Assembly (NCBI RefSeq): GCF_008831285.2
Contig: NC_045149.1
Coordinates: 13,728,629-13,792,628, forward strand
Direction of reading: 5' to 3'
Origin: Nymphaea colorata
Taxonomy: Eukaryota; Streptophyta; Magnoliopsida; Nymphaeales; Nymphaeaceae
DNA length: 64,000 bases
Position 1 is the first letter of the stretch; every line of letters begins with the position of its first letter. Below, one piece after another: positions 59,127 to 64,000 of this stretch. A program made the position numbers and the translations under genes. The notes beneath the pieces are model-generated. The model saw only the letters and a list, made by a program, of their open reading frames with translations. It had not been told where the DNA came from and ran no database searches.

Positions 59127-59388
59127 CAACTAGGACTGGCAAACCCACCCACTCTCTCTTTGTATTTTCTATCTCACCTTATGACCTCTCCAGCCCCTCC
59201 CATGTGATCCCACCCTCTCTTCCACTTTCTCTGTGAATTGAAGAGAAAGAGAATGTGTTCACATGCACACACACATATAAGCACTCAAAGTGAGGTCACG
59301 TTGACTCAAGAAATGGTTCAGGCAATTATACTCACACTTCGTGAAACACAAAATTTATAAAAAGACAAAATTAAAAAGAGATACATAC
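57859..59388 (-). other. Intron of LRR kinase (c), phase 1
   Basis: Donor CCAG|GTATGT at 59389/59388, acceptor TTGAATTAG|AATTTGGG at 57859/57858. Joining restores P-E-F-G, so the APE motif is complete across the junction. A single intron at this place is a hallmark of the LRR-XII family. The intron holds a MITE (58080-58385), (TA)n at 58831-58875, and GA/CA/TA microsatellites near 59065-59125. Confidence 0.85.
58080..58390. mobile_element. MITE-like element in the intron
   Basis: GC-rich ends (ggccaggtacccaatgggta, gcccgcccgataatgtatcg, cgggttagcccgacggg at one side; ccgggctggccgttgccc at the other) around a TA-rich core. Same type as 22225-22575. Termini not defined. Confidence 0.4.
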
Positions 59389-62007
59389 CTGGTGCAATGT
59401 ACCCTGTGGTTCCCAGAGTGGCTGTAAGAGTAGAATAATTCTGACCAACTAGAATCTTTACAATGCCAAAATCGCTGACATATGCTGTCATGTTCTCATC
59501 TAGAAGCACATTACTTGGCTTCAGATCACAATGAACTATAGTCTCCGAGTAACCATGGTGAAGATATTCTAGAGCACAAGCCACATCTATCATGATATCC
59601 AATCTCTGAACGAGATTCAAGTGATGGCCATCTGAATCTAGATAGACTTCTAGGCCCCCAAGGGGCATGTATTGGAGAACTGAAGCCTTGAAATCTCTAC
59701 TAGAGCTAGACACAATGACTTTAACGAGATTTCGGTGCCTGATTTGGCACATGACAGTGCACTCGATGTCAAAACTTTAGATGCTCCCTCAAATAACAAA
59801 TTAAGGACCTTAACAGCCACTGTCGTTCGATCCGCTAGAATTCCTTTGTACACTGAACCAAAGCTTTCCCAAGAAAATTTGCATTACTGAAGTTGCTCAT
59901 TCCATGAACTAACTCTCTGTGAGAAATCATCGGAAGTGTAATTTCTCATAACCTTTCAATGTCATTGGGATGTTTCAACAACCGCTTCTTTCTATAGCAT
60001 GAGATACCGATGAGTGTGCAAACAATGTCCAAAAGTGTTGAGCCTCCAATTGTGCAAGCGACAATGACTTCAGCTACATTGCTCTTACTTTGTCTCTCTG
60101 TTTTGTGTAAGCACAATGAGACTTGGAATTTGGGAGCTCCACATAGTGCATAGTTCCCTAGGAATGACTAGACATAAAAGTTTGCCAACTTTCCACCACT
60201 TGGAATCTCTCCTTCCAATAGATTGAAGGACAAGTCCAAGACCTGGATGTATTGAAGTTTCTCCAATGATTTTGTATCTCACTAGAAAGCTTATTATGGG
60301 AAAGGTCAATAGTGCCAAGGCTTAACATGTGATGAAGTTGTTCAGGAATGCGACCATCAAATGTGTTCTGAGAGAGATTCAAATACTCTAGCATTTGGAG
60401 CTTTGATAATGATGCCGGCAATTCTCCACTCAGCTTGTTTGCAGAGATATCCATATGGTCCATGATGATAAAATTCCCGATACCCAATGGCAGGTGACCG
60501 GTGAAGGAGTTGTCCTGCAAGTATAGCTCCCACAAGTCCTTCAACTCACAAAGACCAGGCGGTAGTGTTGATGACAAATTGTTTGAACTTAGATACAGCC
60601 TCTACAAACTAGTGAGATTGTTTATAGAGCTTGAAATTGACCCAATTAGCATGTTGTGTCCAATATCAAGAGCATACATGCGGACCAACTGGTAGAATGA
60701 TAGTGGGACTGGGCCTTCTAATGCATTGTTGTCAAGAAGCAACACCTATAAGCTGTGCATCTGTCCTATATTTGGTGTAATGAACCTTTTATTTTGTAGG
60801 AACTCAACTTTAAGGAAATTAACTTGGTCAAGTTGGCTAGGGCTAATGGGATAGTACCTTCAATCTGATTAGAGAAAAGGTCAAGTTTCGACAAGGTGGC
60901 TGTGAGGTTTCCAACAGAGGCAGGAAGAATGCCGTTCAAAAGGTTTTGTGATAGATAAAGTTCCTCTAGCATCCGACACCTAGTGAAGGATGTGAGAATG
61001 GAGAGCTCTCGGTTGCCAGGGACATTGGTCAACATATTTCCCCCAAGTGAAAGGTACTTGAGTTGTGACAGACTACCTATTCTAATGGTATCGGAGCACT
61101 AAATTTATTGCTTTCTGCACTAAGAACTTGAAGTCTTGTAGCATTAGAAAGAGAAGCTGGGAGAGGGCCATCAAAATTATTTATATGCATATAGAGTCAT
61201 CGGAGATTGGGCAGGAAGCGGCCAGCATCTTTTGGGAGATGCCCTGTTAGTTGATTGGTCATGAAACTCAAACCCCAAAGAGCGGATAGGTAAACAAGCT
61301 CTCAGGCAGTGTACCAGTGAGATTGTTCCTTTGCATTCTAAAGGCCATCAAGTGGGTTAGGCTTCCAAACTTAGAAGGAATGTTCCCCTGTATCTGATTT
61401 TCACTGATAAAAAACCACCCCAGTATTGAGAGATTACCCAAAGCAACTGGAATGGTGCCAGTGAGCCTATTACCACCAATGTTTAAGTACTTGAGTTTTG
61501 ACAAACTGCCTAGAAACTTTGGGATGCTTCCATAGAATTGGTTGCCCCTGCTGACAGTGTTTGGAGACCTTGACAATGGCTCAGTGTTTGTGGAATTAAC
61601 CCTTTAAAATGGTTTCCCCATATGGAAAGTATATTCAATGAAGGGAGGCAGCTAAAATCAAGGATAAGATGAAGAACTTGCAAGAAGGAGAGATTGTTGA
61701 TGTATGGGGAGAAGGTACCTTCAAGTGCCTTGTCGGTGAGGTTCAGAGCAACAACCCTTTGTGAACTACGGCTGCATGAAACTCCATTCCATTGGCAGAA
61801 GGAAATGTTTGAGTTCCAGTTTGAGAGTACATTGCAGGGGTCTCTGGTGACCTGGGATTTGAAGGATAGCAATGCAAATTCATCGGTCACATTGCTTAGA
61901 GAAACAAAAGCTGGTGATACCTCTTCCTCGCCAAGCACTATAGTCAAGGTAAGGAAGCAACACAGAAGAAAGCTTATGGGAAAAGGTGACAAACTGGCTG
62001 CAGCCAT

Positions 62008-63707
62008 ACCAGCCGAAGTTGTTGGTGGTACTTCTGTGCCTGCATAACCATGATAAGGAATCAAAGCCCCATTTATAGATTCTCTTTGAGAAAAGGTGTC
62101 TTTTTTAAAAAAAATTGTTAATCTTGCACAACCATGACATGGCTGATCACATTAATGGCATTCTCATGGCCACGTAGCCCTTACTTCATTGTATATTTCC
62201 ACTATCATGTTTTCTTTATGCCAGTTTTCAACTCTTTCTTCCGTTTTTCTAATTCCTCCTTAAATCATTCAATGAAAAAGACGTCATGATTCAAAGTTTG
62301 GATCAGACTTATGGTTTGAGTTAGATCCGAAGATGATAAAAATCAATTAATGAATCTTGTGAGCTCCCCATAAAAAACCTGCCAATAATTGACTCAACTA
62401 TCAGGGCAACTTGAATAATGTAGAACGGTTCAAGATAGGACAGGGAATGCTTGACGTGTATTAACTCCATATTTGGTGGCAGTTAGTAGGGGCCCAAGAA
62501 ATTTTAATCACTCAACTACTAGCAAAAATACCATTATGAGGGGGGCATCAATTTATCAATTAATGTTCTAGCCCATCAATATTTAGATGGTCTAGGCCGA
62601 TGACAGGGAAATGTTTAAAGTAGCATATTTTGGCACCAGAAGCTCTGGATCGATCTCTCATTTTCCTTCTGGTTGTCACACTTGATTAGGTAGCATTCGA
62701 TGGCCTCTTTTCTGAGTCTGCATTGTAAGATCCTCAGTATAAGTAAATTAAGGATCTTAGTAATATGGATTTTATATCAGGTAACATGTAAAAAACTATG
62801 GATATAAAGTCGGATGGGGGGTATTCAAGCTTAAATTCATATATTTGAAATCCTAGTGATCTCAGAACATTGTGGGTCTCAAATCTGTGGTGAAAGAAAC
62901 ACACCCTTAGTTCCAACGGCATTTAATGTGAGGAACAATAAGCATCACTCTATCTGATCAAGGGACAAGTTATCGTAGTAAAAATTAAGTTCTTCCCCCT
63001 TTAATTTATACAAACTTCCACATCCCAAAGCTTTTCCAGTAAGATGGTAAGAACTTCTTTGTGTATATATATATGTATGTGTGTGTGTGTAGTATGTAGT
63101 TGTCCATAACCAAAAAGCATACAAACGTTTTGTATTTAGTGGTTGTAAATTTGTTTCAAACTCCACACATATTTTATTGATAATGAGCACTGCATGCCCT
63201 ACATTAATTCAAATAAGTCTATTTTCTAGTGTTCTAATTATTTAAATAACATGCTAATTACAAGCCGAGTCAGTAGCACTGACCGATGCAATTTGTACAG
63301 TTGTTACAATTAGTCCGTCGGATCAGCTGATTCCAGGACTAGCATTAATATAACAGGTTTGAAGATCCTTTGCTGCATTAGTTCTTGTCTGGATCGACCT
63401 CCTCATCAAGCTTGCCATCAATCTGGATTATTCATAAATGAACACTACTGACTTCCTTAAGCTTCACATTTCTATGGTGAAGCTTGTTCTGTATTTGGAC
63501 TGCACTCACTAAATTTTGTATTCGGACTGCACTCACTCAGATGTCAATTTTTTTACATTGCTCTTCTTTTGAAATTCCATTTAAATGAACGTAACATTCC
63601 CAACATTTTTTATAACTCAATTTCGTGTGGTTTTAGAAAGGGAAAATTTGGAGTGCCTACAACCATTTTCCCTCATCCAGAGATAAGAGTAAATACCAAA
63701 GAGTTGT
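62008..63707. other. Upstream flank of LRR kinase (c), no other gene seen
   Basis: Includes the leader just upstream of the ATG. The minus-strand frame is open back to 62064, but the start at 62007 is preferred because it aligns with copy (a). The rest is AT-rich with a (TG/TA) microsatellite at 63061-63091. Confidence 0.45.
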
Positions 63708-63807
63708 NNNNNNNNNNNNNNNNNNNNNNNNNNNNNNNNNNNNNNNNNNNNNNNNNNNNNNNNNNNNNNNNNNNNNNNNNNNNNNNNNNNNNNNNNNNNN
63801 NNNNNNN
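63708..63807. other. Assembly gap (100 N)
   Basis: Exactly 100 N, the conventional placeholder for a gap of unknown size. Any reading across it is meaningless. Confidence 1.
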
Positions 63808-64000
63808 GATGGAATTATATGATATGAGCATTGTGTCATTGTAGCATGTTATTTGCAATTGCCCTAACAAATGACGATGTATTATGGACTAAAAGTGACC
63901 AAAATGACCCTTCTAGTTAAATAGAAGACCCTCTCCCTTTAAGGGCGAAATAAATGTAGAAAAATTTCATTCTATTTCCTAGTAACTAGCCACCAATGTT
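63808..64000. other. Post-gap sequence
   Basis: Contains a piece similar to the reverse complement of 56880-56965. No gene. Confidence 0.5.

Larger units (their letters stand above)
57521..62007 (-). pseudogene. LRR receptor kinase (c), LRR-XII (Xa21/EFR/FLS2-type), near full-length, decayed
   Basis: Exon 1 is 62007-59389 and exon 2 is 57858-57521, together 2957 bases (~985 codons), the usual length. In order: signal peptide MAAASLSPFPISFLLCCFL; LRRNT_2 cap (ALLSFKSQVTRDPCNVLSNW, NISFCQWNGVSC); LRRs 61.8-60.2 kb (NQFYGSIPKFLGSLSKLKYL, NNLTGTLPESLF, LSQNTFDGRIPEQL); TM segment near 60085-60010 (VIVACTIGGSTLLDIVCTLI); kinase with TVAVKVLNL, IRHRNLVKVI, HCDLKPSNVLLDE (non-RD), SDFGIVKI, GTTGYIAP. 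Frame changes lie near 61545, between 61270 and 61035, 60600, 60250 and 59760. The P-loop is frameshifted, and exon 2 has an in-frame stop near 57675 followed by a still readable C-terminus (RVSPNERMDMKEVVVGLRRI). These receptors sense microbial patterns at the plasma membrane. This copy is a pseudogene. Confidence 0.9.

Noticed and set aside
63569-63870. Open frames spanning the N run
   Set aside because: They exist only because N codons are not stops.

Overview
The window looks like nuclear DNA of a flowering plant. The evidence is a remnant of an Xa21/EFR/FLS2-type LRR receptor kinase with the family's single phase-1 intron, plant Copia gag and RNase H pieces, a plant LINE with a zinc-knuckle ORF1, TG...CA solo LTRs with 5-bp target duplications, many small TIR elements and AT-rich spacers. 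The species cannot be named from the sequence. I found no gene that is clearly intact. Every recognisable host gene is a broken or partial copy, so this reads as a gene graveyard or accessory region. A 100-N assembly gap lies at 63708-63807.

Layout. 0.6-1.4 kb and 19.9-20.65 kb are duplicate segments, each carrying a piece of a plant acid-lipase (LIP1-like) gene. 1.64-5.1 kb and 10.6-14.8 kb are two solo LTRs of one unusual long-LTR family, in opposite orientation. Each contains a ~175-bp tandem array and a TATA box followed by a consensus splice donor. The second LTR split an LRR receptor-kinase gene (10.2-15.3 kb, minus strand). 8.7-10.2 kb is duplicated at 47.4-49.5 kb. 16.1-16.5 kb is duplicated at 18.0-18.6 kb, where one copy holds a small TIR element and the other shows the empty site.

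The middle is a nested mirror. Arm 21985-24115 matches 43636-45083 inverted, and inside it 30448-32137 matches 38424-40104 inverted. The 6.3-kb core holds a third copy of the long LTR, the last exon of another receptor kinase, and a 3.4-kb satellite built as a ~340-bp trimer of three related ~113-bp subunits that ends in a palindrome. One outer arm carries the 3' part of an RLP29/PII-2-like LRR protein gene, which is deleted from the other arm. 40.1-42.3 kb carries a broken copy of a conserved plant gene whose leader is interrupted by a 1.2-kb TIR element. 45.08-47.41 kb is a LINE with ORF1 and endonuclease but no reverse transcriptase.

The right end holds a Copia gag relic (51.4-52.1 kb), a fourth long-LTR copy (55.3-56.6 kb) inserted next to a Copia RNase H fragment, and the most complete LRR receptor kinase (57.5-62.0 kb, minus strand). 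That copy is near full length in two exons but carries several frameshifts and stops. The unifying theme is repeated copying of LRR-kinase fragments together with one LTR family: full-size (c), split 5' half (a), last exon (b) and promoter-only (27.3 kb).
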